Positions 17,781 to 26,533 of a stretch of 64,000 nucleotides of DNA are shown here, in pieces. Positions within the stretch are counted from its first letter, which is position 1. Each line of letters starts with the position of its first letter. Location: contig JABDBC010000001.1 of the NCBI GenBank assembly GCA_013288825.1, positions 1-64,000 of the forward strand. Direction: 5' to 3'. Under the pieces are notes generated by a model. That model ran no database searches and was not told the DNA's origin. It worked only from the letters and a program-made list of their open reading frames with translations. The DNA is from Chlamydiota bacterium. GTDB lineage: Bacteria; Chlamydiota; Chlamydiia; Chlamydiales; Parachlamydiaceae. A program made the translations under genes and the position numbers.

Positions 17781-18341
17781 ATGAAGCTAAAGATGCAACC
17801 GCGCTCTACCGTGAAAAAAGGTGAACTCAACGGTCTTCGACGCGAAGGAAATATTCCTGCAGTCATTTATGTACAAGGCAAGGCTGCCGAGAGCATAACT
17901 GTAGGAAATAATGAGTTTACTGCAGCCCTTCGACAGGTGATACCAGGCCGATTGCCAACCACAGTATTTACTCTTACTGACCATAAAGGCAAGCAACGCA
18001 GAGCCATCATTAAAGAGATCCAGTATCACCCCACAACATACAATGTGATGCATCTCGACTTTGAAGAGCTCCATAATAATATCAAAATTAACGTAAAAGT
18101 ACCCATAGAATGTGTGGGCACTAACGAATGCGTTGGAGTGAAATTAGGCGGGGCTGTCCGTCAAGTCATCCGATATTTGCTCGTACGCTGCTTGCCAGAG
18201 TACATGCCGCAAGCATTTGAATTTGATGTTCGTGAACTTGGACCGCGTCAATCTCGAAGGCTCTCAGAACTTGCCATCCCAGCCCATGTAACACCCTTGG
18301 CTAATATGGATGAAGTCGCTGTAGTCATCGTAAAACGATAA
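17781..18341 (+). CDS. rplY: 50S ribosomal protein L25 (CTC/TL5 form)
   Basis: It binds 5S rRNA. At 186 residues it is the long form, with an L25 RNA-binding domain (1-92, GELNGLRREGNIPAVIY) and a C-terminal TL5 beta domain (93-186, VPIECVGTNECVGVKLGG). GGAGG lies 7 bases before the ATG. It precedes pth, the same pairing as ctc-pth in Chlamydia. Confidence 0.95.
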   Translation: MKLKMQPRSTVKKGELNGLRREGNIPAVIYVQGKAAESITVGNNEFTAALRQVIPGRLPTTVFTLTDHKGKQRRAIIKEIQYHPTTYNVMHLDFEELHNNIKINVKVPIECVGTNECVGVKLGGAVRQVIRYLLVRCLPEYMPQAFEFDVRELGPRQSRRLSELAIPAHVTPLANMDEVAVVIVKR

Positions 18342-18355
18342 AGTGAATAAAAGAC

Positions 18356-18907
18356 GTGTTAACTCCCATTGAAAAACAATGGGTTGTCGTAGGGCTCGGC
18401 AACCCTGGTAAAGAGTATGAATTGACGCGTCATAACATGGGATACTTGGTCGTCCAAGCCTTTGCGGACGAACTAAAATGGAATTTTAAGACCGAAGATG
18501 CCTTTTGTGCAAAAAGAGCAAAAGGGGGAATTGAAGGGGTCACGACCCATTTGTTGCTCCCTTTGACATATATGAACCTAAGCGGCCATGCAGTGAAGGC
18601 CTATTTAGATTTTTATAAGCTGACTCCAGAGCAGCTCATTGTAGTAACTGACGATGTTGCATTGCCATTTGGAGAGATGCGGAAGAGGGATTTTGGCGGT
18701 ACTGGAGGCCATAATGGGCTCAAAAGCATCCAAGCCTCTTTGCAGACCCAGAATTATGTGCGTCTGCGCTTAGGAATTGGTTGCGACAAGGCCGTCGGTC
18801 AGACATTAGCTGATTACGTCCTACAAACTTTTAACTCTGAAGAGCGGGAAAAGTTGCCCTTGATTATACAGCAGGGCGTGTTGGAAGTTAAAAAATTATT
18901 AAATTAA
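18356..18907 (+). CDS. pth: Peptidyl-tRNA hydrolase
   Basis: Pth releases peptides from prematurely dropped peptidyl-tRNA. It has 183 residues. VVGLGNPGKEYELTRHNMGY holds the catalytic His at about residue 26; PLTYMNLSG and FGGTGGHNGLKSI are the substrate-binding blocks. The start is a GTG, 14 bp after rplY, with no ATG in the right position. Confidence 0.96.
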   Translation: MLTPIEKQWVVVGLGNPGKEYELTRHNMGYLVVQAFADELKWNFKTEDAFCAKRAKGGIEGVTTHLLLPLTYMNLSGHAVKAYLDFYKLTPEQLIVVTDDVALPFGEMRKRDFGGTGGHNGLKSIQASLQTQNYVRLRLGIGCDKAVGQTLADYVLQTFNSEEREKLPLIIQQGVLEVKKLLN

Positions 18908-18949
18908 GTATTATTTTAAACCTTGCATTGCAAGATGGCAGGAGAACCT

Positions 18950-19300
18950 ATGTCATTAAAGAAGCAAACACAAAACCTATATGAAGGGATGTATGTCATC
19001 AGCTCGAAATTGAGTGATGATGCACGTCATAAGGCTTTGGATAAGATTCAGAAAGGAATTTCTAGCCGCGGAGGCGAAATTCTCAAAATTCACGATCAAG
19101 GACGTCGCCGCATGGCTTACGAAATTGAAGGGCATAAAGAGGGACATTATTATGTCATCTACTTTAACTTGCCTCCTGCAGGTATTGCAGAGCTATGGCA
19201 GGAGTATCATTTACATGAGGACCTAATTCGATTCATTACTTTAAGAGCTGAAAAGATGTTAGAGAAGATCGAATTCAAGCCTATAGAAATCATACAATAA
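18950..19300 (+). CDS. rpsF: 30S ribosomal protein S6
   Basis: S6 forms a dimer with S18 on the 30S platform. It has 116 residues from the ATG at 18950, which follows AGGAG by 5 bases; an ATG 27 bases earlier has no [18 protein letters not shown] and [17 protein letters not shown] are the typical S6 blocks. Its stop overlaps the first possible rpsR start. Confidence 0.96.
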   Translation: MSLKKQTQNLYEGMYVISSKLSDDARHKALDKIQKGISSRGGEILKIHDQGRRRMAYEIEGHKEGHYYVIYFNLPPAGIAELWQEYHLHEDLIRFITLRAEKMLEKIEFKPIEIIQ

Positions 19301-19587
19301 TGAGAGGGAATATGATACCAATGCAACCACAGCAGTTCCAGAAGCCTAGTTTTGGAGGGCCACGAGAAGCACGAGTACGCAAGCGTAAACAGTGCCCCTT
19401 TACTTCTGCTGGAATTAAGACAATTGATTACAAAGATATAAACACGTTGACGAAATTTATTACAGATCGGGGCAAAATTTTACCACGTCGTATTACAGGC
19501 GTCTCAGCTAGACACCAAAAGCTATTGGGAGAAGCCATCAAACGTGCAAGGCACATGGCACTTTTGCCATTTGTCTCAAAACCTTAA
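19300..19587 (+). CDS. rpsR: 30S ribosomal protein S18
   Basis: S18 partners S6. It has 95 residues. [19 protein letters not shown] and [17 protein letters not shown] are the family core. The N-terminal 25 residues are longer than in E. coli. The first ATG overlaps the rpsF stop; ATGs at 19312 and 19321 follow GAGGG and are equally possible starts, so the true N-terminus may be 4-7 residues shorter. Confidence 0.96.
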   Translation: MRGNMIPMQPQQFQKPSFGGPREARVRKRKQCPFTSAGIKTIDYKDINTLTKFITDRGKILPRRITGVSARHQKLLGEAIKRARHMALLPFVSKP

Positions 19588-19610
19588 AGATTTAGCGGGA
19601 GAACATTCAC

Positions 19611-20096
19611 ATGGCAAACAAATTGCTATTACTAAAAGATGTCGATGGCCTTGGCCGTAAGGGCGATGTGGTTTCTGCGCGTCCAGGTTATGTGCGAAAC
19701 TTTTTGCTTCCTCAAGGGTTTGCCTGCACTGCCAGTGCCAATGCATTGCGCATGCAAGCACGTCTGCAGGAAGAGCGCCTCAAACAAGCAGCTGTTGATA
19801 AGCAAGAATCGGATGCAATTGCAACTCGATGCACAGGCCTTGTGCTGACCCAAGTGGTCAAAATCGATCAAGAAGGGCACATGTATGGATCGGTTTCTGC
19901 TCATGATATCATCCAACTCATGAAGAATGAGGCTGGAATTGAACTTGAAAAGAAAGCGGTTCAACTGCAGCATCCCATCAAAGAAACTGGGGTGTCTGAA
20001 ATTAAAATTAAGTTGAAGGAAGGGGTTGTTTTCACAGTGACGCTTAAAGTCGTTCCTGAAGAAGCACCTGTGCCTCCTGCAGCTAAGAAAGCCTAA
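19611..20096 (+). CDS. rplI: 50S ribosomal protein L9
   Basis: L9 is an elongated two-domain 23S rRNA binder. It has 161 residues. The N-terminal domain LLLKDVDGLGRKGDVVSARPGYVRNFLLP includes the signature, followed by the long linking helix and a C-terminal domain (GSVSAHDIIQLM). The alanine/proline tail is short. It ends the ribosomal run, and two palindromic hairpins follow. Confidence 0.96.
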   Translation: MANKLLLLKDVDGLGRKGDVVSARPGYVRNFLLPQGFACTASANALRMQARLQEERLKQAAVDKQESDAIATRCTGLVLTQVVKIDQEGHMYGSVSAHDIIQLMKNEAGIELEKKAVQLQHPIKETGVSEIKIKLKEGVVFTVTLKVVPEEAPVPPAAKKA

Positions 20097-20106
20097 CTAG
20101 CGCAAG

Positions 20107-20170
20107 TTGCTAGTCACCGATGGATAAAAATGGGGCCCCTGCCCCATTTTAATCCATCGGTGACGAGTAA
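20107..20170. terminator. Terminator-like palindrome after rplI (family F5)
   Basis: The arms TTGCTAGTCACCGATGGAT...GGGGC and GCCCC...ATCCATCGGTGACGAGTAA pair around CCCT. It is placed to end the prs-rplI operon. The element is a sister of 13759-13822. Confidence 0.7.
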
Positions 20171-20291
20171 ATGACAGTGTATAGTTACTATTTTTTTATA
20201 CAAAATGTCTTTCTGGTGAAAAGCGCTCTCCTATATTGAAATTTTAGTGCAAACTAAAACTTTCAATAATATTTAGCATAGTGTTTTGCAT

Positions 20292-20357
20292 TTGCTAGTC
20301 ATGCAATGCTTTTAATGGGGCCGGGGGCCCCATTTAAAATCATTGCATGACTAGCAA
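20292..20357. repeat. Second F5 palindrome before ispE
   Basis: TTGCTAGTCATGCAATG...GGGGCC pairs with GGCCCC...CATTGCATGACTAGCAA. A right-half copy (CATGACTAGCAACTTGC) recurs at 62501-62517. Together with 20107-20170 it fills the 319-bp rplI-ispE gap; the AT-rich stretch between them (20171-20291) shows nothing recognisable. Confidence 0.75.
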
Positions 20358-20415
20358 CTTGCCTTAGATGCGTATGTCTTGTTGTCTTAGGTTCATTATT
20401 TCTGAGTGATTAAAC

Positions 20416-21240
20416 ATGCTCACATTATCTTCTCCGGCAAAAATTAATCTGTTCTTGCAAGTGGTAAATCGACGTCCAGATCAGTATCACAACCTTGCAT
20501 CACTCTTTCAAACCATTTCTTTGTCCGATCAAATAGAGATGGTTCTTGCAAACAAAGACAAGCTAGAATGTAGTGATCCATCACTTCCCACAGACTCCAC
20601 AAATTTAGTTTGGAAAGCTGTGGATCTTTTTCGACGTAAAACAGCTCGTCTGTGTCGTGTGAGAATTCGATTACAGAAAAATATTCCTTCTCAAGCAGGT
20701 CTAGGAGGGGGCAGTAGCAATGCTGCAACAGTAATCTGGGGGCTTAATGCCCTGTGCGGCAGTAACATCCCTGAGGCAATTCTTGCAAGGTGGTCTGGGG
20801 AGATTGGTTCCGATGTTCCCTTTTTCTTTTCACAAGGCACAGCCTATTGTACCGGTCGAGGGGAGATCGTGCAGCCAGTTGATTTCGTTAATAATGACTC
20901 GGTATGGATTGTCAAGCCTACTGAAGGGTCGTCTACGCCAGAAGTGTTTAGCAAGGTTCAGTTGGATTTGTTGCCTCAGAGGGATCCTCTAGATGCGTTA
21001 CAAGCTTGTATTGCAGGAAAAATGGAGTATTTTAATGATTTAGAGCAATCTGCCTTTTCAGCCCTTCCAAAATTGGCCCAATTGAAAGAAGAATTGCTTG
21101 GTAATGGATTTCACAAGGTCGTTATGACGGGAAGTGGCTCTTCATTTGTTTGTTACGGAGCACCTCTAAGGCCTTTGCCTCCAAGCCTATTTAGTCTAAA
21201 AGTTTCCTTTATTCAACGCGTAGCTGGTAAGTGGTACTAA
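20416..21240 (+). CDS. ispE: 4-diphosphocytidyl-2-C-methylerythritol kinase
   Basis: This GHMP kinase phosphorylates CDP-methylerythritol in the non-mevalonate isoprenoid pathway. It has 274 residues. K9 in SSPAKINLFLQV, the ATP loop SQAGLGGGSSNAA, the catalytic Asp in GSDVPFFF and the third motif MTGSGSSFV are all present. It follows rplI, as in Chlamydia (annotated there as ychB). Confidence 0.95.
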   Translation: MLTLSSPAKINLFLQVVNRRPDQYHNLASLFQTISLSDQIEMVLANKDKLECSDPSLPTDSTNLVWKAVDLFRRKTARLCRVRIRLQKNIPSQAGLGGGSSNAATVIWGLNALCGSNIPEAILARWSGEIGSDVPFFFSQGTAYCTGRGEIVQPVDFVNNDSVWIVKPTEGSSTPEVFSKVQLDLLPQRDPLDALQACIAGKMEYFNDLEQSAFSALPKLAQLKEELLGNGFHKVVMTGSGSSFVCYGAPLRPLPPSLFSLKVSFIQRVAGKWY

Positions 21241-21246
21241 TTTTGG

Positions 21247-21501
21247 TTTGTGCCGGCCCTCCGGGACGGAACTATTGGTTGGGGCTATCCCAGGCTTCGC
21301 TTACCCCTCCGGGGAGCTTCAACCTGGACTATTATGTAAACAGCCCTCCGGGCAGTATGAATAAGTGATTTTCAAACAAAAGCTTTCGCATACAGCCCGG
21401 AGGGCCTGTACACGTAATAGCCCAGGCTGAAGCTCCCCGGAGGGGTAAGCGAAGCCTGGGTAGCGCCAACCAATAATACCGTCCCGGAGGGCCGGCACAA
21501 A
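21247..21501. repeat. 255-bp GC-rich palindrome (family F6)
   Basis: The ends TTTGTGCCGGCCCTCCGGG and CCCGGAGGGCCGGCACAAA pair. Inner blocks CAGGCTTCGCTTACCCCTCC and CAGCCCGGAGGG also pair with complements, leaving a short AT-rich centre near 21360-21385. It fills the gap between convergent ispE and the 21505 gene. Sister copies: 31598-31856 and the half at 1-66. Confidence 0.9.
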
Positions 21502-21504
21502 AGC

Positions 21505-22461
21505 TTAGAGCGGCGTCGAAGATTTTCGCAGAGTGGCAGTATAAAGGGTATATTCTTTTGTTGTTCCATCCGATTTGTTTACAGTAAGGGATCCAGTATT
21601 AAAAAGAGTTGAAAGCTGGGTATATAATTTTAAGTTCACGACCCCGTCTTTGTCAATAAGAGGGCCTGCGTGATAGATGCCTAATGATTTGGCTCCCTTA
21701 ATTTCACCCTCAATCCAGTGACAATTATTGTCTGCACGAGACTCTATATATATTTGCTTACTCCGATGTTTCGACTCATTATCTAACACAGTAAAGCTGA
21801 TAAATCGATAATCCGCCCACGTTCCCGTCATATCATGATCTTTTAGCCTCTCTGGTGATAGAACAAGATGAGGTTTCGTAGGGGGGAGATTATTAATATG
21901 AGCAAAAAAAGGTTCAATTGGGCGAGTCAGAGCATTAATGAATCCATATTTTCTATTGCGATTAGAAAATTCGTTTGGAGTGCTAAGCACTTTACGAAAC
22001 GATTCATTGTTTTCGGCCATGTAAGCTCTATGGTTGTCAAGCTTATCAGTAAGCTTTTTAAAGCGGGCTTTGAGTTTGTCATCACTTTGGCAGTCACGAA
22101 TGAGCGCTTCTCTTAGAGCCATGGTTTCACATGCATAAGCATAACACTTAAAAACTTTTTGGAAGCAGCGATCTACTCTATGACATAGGCATATGAGGTA
22201 GTATTTGAGAAAGGAGGCGAGGTAATGCATACAAGTAATTTTTCGTGAAGCTAGCCTGGAGGCAGCTTGGAGCCATTTCAATTCGCTTTTGCATAATTCG
22301 GCTTGTAGAATTTCCTTTTTTTCAATTAATTTTTTTAGTCGAGCACTTGCGCGAGTTGCATATGTAAAATTCAGGAATTCCCCAATAATTTTTTCGTCAT
22401 GTTGACGTGCAATAACTGAAAGTCTTGGACCCGCTGGAAGAGGGGTAGACGGTGTTGCCAT
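21505..22461 (-). CDS. Uncharacterised 318-residue protein
   Basis: I do not recognise this protein. The N-terminal half is helical and basic with a cysteine/aromatic stretch (about residues 75-110, SFLKYYLICLCHRV) that could touch a membrane but is not a clear transmembrane segment. Residues 130-170 look coiled-coil. The C-terminal half is rich in beta and polar residues (YRFISFTVLDNESKH, LYTQLSTLFNTGSLT). No signal peptide is seen. The stop codon lies 4 bp from an F6 palindrome. Length and composition fit a lineage-specific chlamydial protein, possibly an effector, but this is a guess. Confidence 0.7.
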   Translation of the reverse strand: MATPSTPLPAGPRLSVIARQHDEKIIGEFLNFTYATRASARLKKLIEKKEILQAELCKSELKWLQAASRLASRKITCMHYLASFLKYYLICLCHRVDRCFQKVFKCYAYACETMALREALIRDCQSDDKLKARFKKLTDKLDNHRAYMAENNESFRKVLSTPNEFSNRNRKYGFINALTRPIEPFFAHINNLPPTKPHLVLSPERLKDHDMTGTWADYRFISFTVLDNESKHRSKQIYIESRADNNCHWIEGEIKGAKSLGIYHAGPLIDKDGVVNLKLYTQLSTLFNTGSLTVNKSDGTTKEYTLYTATLRKSSTPL

Positions 22462-22579
22462 TTTTTTACTCCGATAGTGCAGGAATCATAAAATGAATGG
22501 AAATTTTTCAAAAGAGCTATTTGCATCTCTCACAAGAAATATGATAGAATGACCTTTTAAATATGAATTTGAGGTTGCA

Positions 22580-23467
22580 ATGCCTTCCCATTACTGGAAA
22601 CCAACAGAAACACCGCTGATTATCAGCTGGTTAATTACAATCACCTGCATTATTACCCTGCTTTCAGCCTTGTCAACTCCTCTTTTTGAGCTTGGCGGCA
22701 TGTTGACTCCACAGCAGTTTTTCGGACTGTCTTGGTATGGATTAAAGAACTTTTTCCTGTGGCAGCCCGTTACGTATTTATTTGTTCACGAATTATCACA
22801 GGAGGGAATCACGTTCTTTTTTCTCCTTACTGTGGCATTTAACATGTATATCCTGTGGATGTTGGGATCGATTCTTTATTCTGATATAGGCGCTCGTCAT
22901 ATACTTTTGATCTATATTGTCGTTGGAGCTCTCGCAGCCTTGACTGCTGTGTTTCTAGAGCCTATTGTAGGGCAATATATGACCTTATTTGGACCCTCTG
23001 CGGCATTGCTTGCCCTTTTTATGGTATGGGCCATGCTTTATAGCGACAGCATTCTTTCTTTATTTTTTCTGATTCCTTTAAAAACAACATGGGTTCTGGG
23101 TGGGGTGTTGGCTTTAACGATTTTAGTTTGTGTATCGCAAGGAGACTTTGTAAAGCTTGCTCTTTATATGAGTGGCGCCATTTACGGTTACCTTTATGGA
23201 ATATTAGTTTTGAAACTTAATGGACCATTTGAATGGACGAAGCCGATAGACCATGGATTGATAAAATGTCGCAATTGGATATACCACCTTTCAAGCCACA
23301 CTTCAAACGGGAAAATTTTCAATCTTAAAGGGGAGCCAGTTCTGTCTGATGATGAGTTTGTAGACAAGATGCTGGCAAAGATTTCAAAGCGCGGAGAGAA
23401 CTCTCTGACGAAGAGCGAGCGGAAGCGTATGGACGAAATCTCCGCCCGCAAAGTCCGCCATTCCTAG
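22580..23467 (+). CDS. Rhomboid-like membrane protein with DUF6576-type tail
   Basis: The protein has 295 residues with about six membrane segments between 12 and 212. G138-P-S140-AALLA aligns with the nucleophile motif GxSx of rhomboid proteases. In the last helix, where rhomboids have His (HxxG), this protein reads LYMSGAIYGY, with no histidine visible. It may therefore be a catalytically dead relative or use another residue. The cytoplasmic tail DEFVDKMLAKISKRGENSLT...ERKRM is the DUF6576-type domain often found after rhomboids. Start: ATG after GAGGTTGCA. Confidence 0.78.
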   Translation: MPSHYWKPTETPLIISWLITITCIITLLSALSTPLFELGGMLTPQQFFGLSWYGLKNFFLWQPVTYLFVHELSQEGITFFFLLTVAFNMYILWMLGSILYSDIGARHILLIYIVVGALAALTAVFLEPIVGQYMTLFGPSAALLALFMVWAMLYSDSILSLFFLIPLKTTWVLGGVLALTILVCVSQGDFVKLALYMSGAIYGYLYGILVLKLNGPFEWTKPIDHGLIKCRNWIYHLSSHTSNGKIFNLKGEPVLSDDEFVDKMLAKISKRGENSLTKSERKRMDEISARKVRHS

Positions 23468-23482
23468 CATTCCACATATGAA

Positions 23483-23525
23483 TTTTACCACAGAGATCAC
23501 GGAGCGCACGGAGATCTCAGAGGGG
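23483..23525. repeat. TTTTACCACAGAGATCAC motif (family F8)
   Basis: A short repeat found 3' of genes here and at 27513, 31555 and 43917, and as inverted arms inside 52493-52972. The shared core is TTTTACCACAGAGATCACAG, followed by a purine-rich GAG run. Confidence 0.6.
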
Positions 23526-23636
23526 CATTGAGATAGATTTTGCCACGTACATCCAACAATAGGCAGGGGTGGTAACAGTAAAAGGCAGCGATTTGATGTG
23601 CCGCTGAGAACAGGAGGCGGCTTGACGCAGCGCAAG

Positions 23637-24313
23637 GGGGACGGTTCTGGGGAGCAACGAATGGACAGATTATGCGAGAGTTTTTACAGTTTTGTTCCCC
23701 CCATTTTCGGGCCCATTTCATCAGGCCAACGGCCTGACATATAAAAGCCTAGTACACTGTAAGGTAAATCCGTCCAAGTAAAAACTTCGCGAAAGCTCCC
23801 GCGGTTGAACGATCGTAAGTCACCCAATATTAGCAATATGGGGTGACTTACGATCGATTCAACCCCGGGGCTTTGGCGGAGTTTTTACTGGCACGGATTT
23901 ACCTTACAGTGTACTAGGGCAACGCCCTAGGTACGTCCAGGGTTGATTCTCAGGCTGAAAGCCTGACGTATGGTGTACAAAATCACGTTGATCCCATAGA
24001 CATCTCTCATCAAATGGAACTCGATTGAGTTGGAGGATCTTACGGTATTAATCTTGAAAGGATTGAGTTTTGTGATGTTCCTTTTGGTTTGAAATATATG
24101 TCATCCTGAAATGGGATTTGTTTCGCATCAACTGTGTTTGCTATACACCAGGCTTTCAGCCTGAGAATCAACTCTGGACGTACCTAGGGCGTTGCCCTAG
24201 GCTTTTATACGTCAGGCCGTTGGCCTGGTAAAATGGGCCCGGAAATGGGGGGAACGAAAACGCAAAAATCCTCGCATAATCTGTCCATTCGTTGCTTCCC
24301 AGAACCGTCCCCG
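23637..24313. repeat. ~680-bp palindrome (families F7 ends, F1 core)
   Basis: The outer arms carry GGGGACGGTTCTGG...CAACGAATGGACAGATTATG and its complement at 24270-24313. Inside, GGCCAACGGCCTGACATATA and CAGGCTGAAAGCCTG pair with copies in the right arm. A 161-bp element (23753-23913) interrupts only the left arm. About 150 bp at the centre (23985-24140) is unpaired, and I see no gene in it. With the F8 motif it fills the 884-bp gap between the rhomboid and metalloprotease genes. Confidence 0.85.
23753..23913. mobile_element. 161-bp MITE-like insertion with CTAG target duplication
   Basis: Terminal inverted repeats of about 70 bp start TACACTGTAAGGTAAATCCG and end CGGATTTACCTTACAGTGTA. CTAG is present on both sides (23749-23752 and 23914-23917). 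The right arm of the host palindrome (24188-24207) and the F1 copy at 1194-1423 have a single uninterrupted CCTAGGGC, the empty site. It has no coding capacity, so it would be a non-autonomous element mobilised in trans. No matching transposase is in the window. Confidence 0.8.
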
Positions 24314-24351
24314 CTCGAACTAAAGCCCAGGCTGTGCAACCTAGCTGTAAA

Positions 24352-25311
24352 TTAGTGAACGTGACGTGCTTTGTAGCGGTCGTAGAGGATCATGCCGCCC
24401 TTCACAAGCAACGGGATCGCAATCATGCATATCACTGAAACCAGCGGATGCACCCCTCCAAGCCACAAATTGACAAAATCGTGGCTTTTATCTTGCATGG
24501 AGGCTGTTAATGCGGAAATTGCATAAACCACATGATGGAAAATACTGATAATAACTGTCATCAGCAAATAACGGCTTAGCTCTGGATGTGTCTTTCTCCA
24601 TTTATGCGACATAAACATCGCTCCAGCACTAATCAGAACCCATATTCCTGCTCCAGCTGCTGAAACAAACATCGAAGAACCCTCTTTACCCAAATTGTTT
24701 CCAAACGATGTTAACTCATTTGTAAAAAAGGAGGTTTTGCCTCCACCTGAGTCTACACTAATATTTGGTACAGGATTCTTATAAACCATATGAGAAGCAA
24801 TCGCATGCCCTCCTTCATGTATCAACGTACCCGGACCTGTTAAATACGAAGAGAATACAAAAGCTGTCGGACAGATAAAATTTTCTAGGCGTTGGGCGTC
24901 AGCATGTCTTTCACTTAGTCTTGTAATTTCATTTGGATCTCTATCTCTAAATCCTTGTCGTTGTGCAACAAAAAGTTTGTACTCATAGTATCTGGTATGT
25001 CCGCGTACTGCTGCATTGAAAATTACAGTAACGGCCAGTCCAACAAAAAGCAGAGCCATTGAAGCGGGTGTAGCAATGAAGAAGGCTGTGGGAATAGCTA
25101 GAATCAGGCCGACAACGAGCTCTTTTAGTGCATATAAGGCAACCGTTTTGCATAATTTGGTCTTTTCTCGCTCTTCTGCTGCATCTCGTCTAATCGGTAT
25201 TGCAGCAGCACCAGGTGCTCTTTGAGGAGCTCTATAAGGAACAACTGGACGCTGGCCTCCTGAGTTCGTGGTTCTTGCAGCCAAATCTCCTAAAGTAACA
25301 ATGTTAGCCAT
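24352..25311 (-). CDS. Membrane protein with HExxH zinc-protease motif
   Basis: The protein has 319 residues from the ATG at 25311, which has GAGGG 5 bases upstream. Two hydrophobic segments at about 60-105 are separated by a few residues, as in Inc proteins. L-I-H-E-G-G-H-A at about residue 168 is an HExxH motif, as in M50-type membrane proteases, but I see no convincing NPxxD second motif. Further membrane segments lie at about 215-235, 253-280 and 292-312. The start overlaps the stop of the upstream gene (ATGGCTAA), so the two are translationally coupled. Function unknown. Confidence 0.72.
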   Translation of the reverse strand: MANIVTLGDLAARTTNSGGQRPVVPYRAPQRAPGAAAIPIRRDAAEEREKTKLCKTVALYALKELVVGLILAIPTAFFIATPASMALLFVGLAVTVIFNAAVRGHTRYYEYKLFVAQRQGFRDRDPNEITRLSERHADAQRLENFICPTAFVFSSYLTGPGTLIHEGGHAIASHMVYKNPVPNISVDSGGGKTSFFTNELTSFGNNLGKEGSSMFVSAAGAGIWVLISAGAMFMSHKWRKTHPELSRYLLMTVIISIFHHVVYAISALTASMQDKSHDFVNLWLGGVHPLVSVICMIAIPLLVKGGMILYDRYKARHVH

Positions 25312-26011
25312 GCGAACCCTCAAAAAAACGGACAATCTGATTGATGTTTTCTTTCATTTCTAAAATCGCCTGGTTGAATAAAGTTCGTCGTTCTTCATTT
25401 CCTACCTTTGCTTTTGCTATACTAGATAATAGGGAAATGGCTCCGTCTCGCAGCTCATCCATTTTGTCGAGCAGCTCATGATAATGTTGTTTGAGTGCTT
25501 TGGTTTTTTGATGCTGTTGACAAAAGGCAAAAAATCGAGAAATCCCCAATTCTGTACACTTTCTGGCATACAAAAGATCGAGTTTCCTTCGGGCTTGTTT
25601 AAAGAAATGATTGACGGCCTCTTTTTCAGCTCTGATTTTATAAGCAATGACAAAAGCGCTCAGTGACAAACTTCCACAAAAAGTGCTAAGTGTTGTTTTT
25701 GCTAGCGCAAATGGGGCAAAAAATAAAGGGCACACCCAGCAACTGCCTGTACGGAAGTAGATAAAGGCGGTTAATATGAGGAAAGTAAAACCAAATGCTG
25801 CAAAAATTGTCCGATAGAAAGCAGCATTATTCTGGAATTTTCTAAATGCGTGATGGGAGGCGCCTAAAGATGTTGCATCGAGCTGTCTGCGAAATAGACC
25901 CAATTCCTCATACGGAAGAGAATTGTTAAGGGGGAGTATTTTAGAAGATTTCTTTATCAAATTAATGAGTTTTTGTTGTGGGATATCAAAAGCAGTGTTT
26001 TGTTTGTTCAT
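25304..26011 (-). CDS. Inc-like membrane protein with bilobed hydrophobic domain
   Basis: The protein has 235 residues from the ATG at 26011; AGGAG lies 4 bases upstream and the longer frame to 26044 has none. Two closely spaced hydrophobic segments at about 68-87 (FLILTAFIYF) and 92-122, split by a short polar turn, form the bilobed pattern used to predict chlamydial inclusion membrane proteins. The rest is helical and probably coiled-coil (120-230). It has no signal peptide, as expected for a type III substrate. Homology to a named Inc cannot be judged by eye. Confidence 0.65.
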   Translation of the reverse strand: MNKQNTAFDIPQQKLINLIKKSSKILPLNNSLPYEELGLFRRQLDATSLGASHHAFRKFQNNAAFYRTIFAAFGFTFLILTAFIYFRTGSCWVCPLFFAPFALAKTTLSTFCGSLSLSAFVIAYKIRAEKEAVNHFFKQARRKLDLLYARKCTELGISRFFAFCQQHQKTKALKQHYHELLDKMDELRDGAISLLSSIAKAKVGNEERRTLFNQAILEMKENINQIVRFFEGSHG

Positions 26012-26167
26012 AATACTCCTTGATGTAAAATAATATATAACCATTTTATAACAAATTAGTTATTGTTTTCAATAGTAAAAATCTATTAGTACATATTTGA
26101 TTGCTTTTTTGCCGTGACACCATATAGAAAAAATGGTAAGATACCCATCTTTTGAGGGAAAATAACA

Positions 26168-26533
26168 ATGTCAAAACATCACGCCTTAGAGTTTAGTTGT
26201 CAGAACTGTAGCAAATCGATTGAGTTTTCTATATTGCAGATAGAAAAGGGAGACTCGTTAATTTGTTGTTCCAGTTGTAGCAAAAAATATGCCTTTGATG
26301 ATAAAGACCTAATTAGACAGTTAAAGCTTTTTATTGCGTTATGTAAACAGTTGCAAGAATCAGAAGAAATTTTGAGCCATACTTCTGTAGGCATTGATTT
26401 AGGTGAGCACCGGGTGAAAATTCCTTATAAAATACTGTTGACCCGTCTTACATCAACGCTGGATTTGCTTATTGGGGAGCAGCCCATATCGTTTTCATTT
26501 CGTTTTGAGCCTTTGGAATTAGGGGAGAAATAA
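26168..26533 (+). CDS. Small zinc-ribbon protein
   Basis: The protein has 121 residues. CQNCSKSIEF and CCSSCSKKYAF provide two CxxC pairs about 20 residues apart (residues 11-36), a zinc-ribbon. The rest is mainly helical, with no catalytic motif I recognise. It ends one base before the tal start codon, so translation is probably coupled. The zinc ribbon could bind nucleic acid or a protein partner; nothing else shows its role. Confidence 0.75.
   Translation: MSKHHALEFSCQNCSKSIEFSILQIEKGDSLICCSSCSKKYAFDDKDLIRQLKLFIALCKQLQESEEILSHTSVGIDLGEHRVKIPYKILLTRLTSTLDLLIGEQPISFSFRFEPLELGEK

Noticed and set aside
23753-23913. Considered as a gene-end terminator or a full insertion sequence
   Set aside because: It is far from gene ends, has target-site duplication, and has no room for a transposase, so it is called MITE-like.
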